Below are positions 63,894 through 64,000 of a stretch of 64,000 bases of DNA, in pieces. Below the pieces are notes generated by a model. The model was not told where the DNA came from. It was given only the letters and a program-made list of their open reading frames with translations, and searched no databases. A program made the position numbers and the translations under genes. Each line of letters opens with the position of its first letter. The stretch's first letter is position 1. Source of the DNA: Lanius collurio (Eukaryota; Chordata; Aves; Passeriformes; Laniidae); contig JACBWW010000021.1 of the NCBI GenBank assembly GCA_020086605.1, positions 6,455,924-6,519,923 on the forward strand. Direction: 5' to 3'.

Positions 63894-64000
63894 CTGGGCC
63901 GGATGCTCCCGGTGGAGCCAGCCAGGGTGGCCGCCACCGTCACTCACAGCCAGGCCTCGTCCCCTGGGGCTCTTGTTTGCACTCCGCGGTGAATAAAAGT
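63894..64000. other. Window end, unique GC-rich DNA
   Basis: No feature recognised before the window ends. Confidence 0.5.

Noticed and set aside
1..64000. tRNA, rRNA or other structured RNA genes
   Set aside because: I scanned for cloverleaf-like A/B-box words and conserved rRNA stretches and saw none I could support by eye; a covariance-model search would be decisive.
1..64000. Endogenous retrovirus or LTR element
   Set aside because: No paired long terminal repeats, primer-binding site or retroviral protein motifs were recognised; all clear transposon sequence belongs to CR1.

Overview
This window looks like non-coding DNA from a bird, probably a songbird. The strongest sign is about thirty fragments of CR1, the avian/reptile LINE, all cut off at the 5' side and ending in the family's 3' tail (variants of CCATGATTCCATGATTCC). 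Other signs are GC-rich, CpG-containing background, few other transposons, many short minisatellites, and no operon structure, ribosome binding sites or dense coding. I found no exon, tRNA, rRNA, CRISPR array or complete gene that I could defend. The long open frames come from GC-rich DNA with few stop codons, from tandem repeats with stop-free units, or from CR1 remnants. There is one unresolved base (N) at 11361.

Two kinds of DNA alternate. The first is GC-rich, low-information DNA carrying the CR1 copies and the tandem repeats. The second is a series of AT-rich islands of 100-700 bp, free of recognisable repeats and rich in TAAT/ATTA, GATA, SOX-like and other transcription-factor words. 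Islands lie near 1.1, 3.6, 4.2, 8.0, 10.7, 11.2, 11.5, 12.3, 14.2, 15.0-16.1, 20.4, 26.3, 27.2-27.6, 29.3, 29.8, 31.4, 32.8-33.5, 34.2, 37.6, 41.6-42.0, 42.5, 43.2, 44.8, 46.0, 49.4, 51.0, 52.7, 57.0, 60.2, 61.0, 62.9 and 63.5 kb. That pattern fits a gene desert or very large intron around a developmental regulator, with the islands as candidate conserved enhancers. This is inference from composition and motifs; I could not compare genomes and could not name the locus.

Regions: 0-5 kb holds two minisatellites and several small islands. 5-25 kb holds twelve of the CR1 copies, the GATA-type palindrome at 11.2 kb and the largest CpG-plus-AT block at 15.0-16.1 kb, which contains a perfect 10-bp hairpin. 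25-35 kb holds the two most enhancer-like islands (27.2-27.6 and 32.8-33.5 kb) and a CpG-rich patch at 28.85-29.23 kb. 35-48 kb holds CR1 copies, a (CA)n and a (CCAT)n microsatellite and a pentamer-based satellite. 48-64 kb is mostly unique sequence with scattered islands, a second GATA palindrome at 62.0 kb and a 13-bp inverted repeat at 63.4-63.5 kb.

The CR1 copies (17 on +, 13 on -, about 6.8 kb or a tenth of the window by hand-drawn limits) fall into at least two 3'-end types. The first ends with a GCCCATGGCAGGG...GGATGAGCTTTAAGGTCC tail. The second ends GGTTGGACTCGATG...CTTTTCCAACC. Several have internal deletions whose junctions can be read by comparing copies. I saw no previously undescribed molecular system; the best leads are the regulatory islands and their palindromic or helically phased motif pairs.
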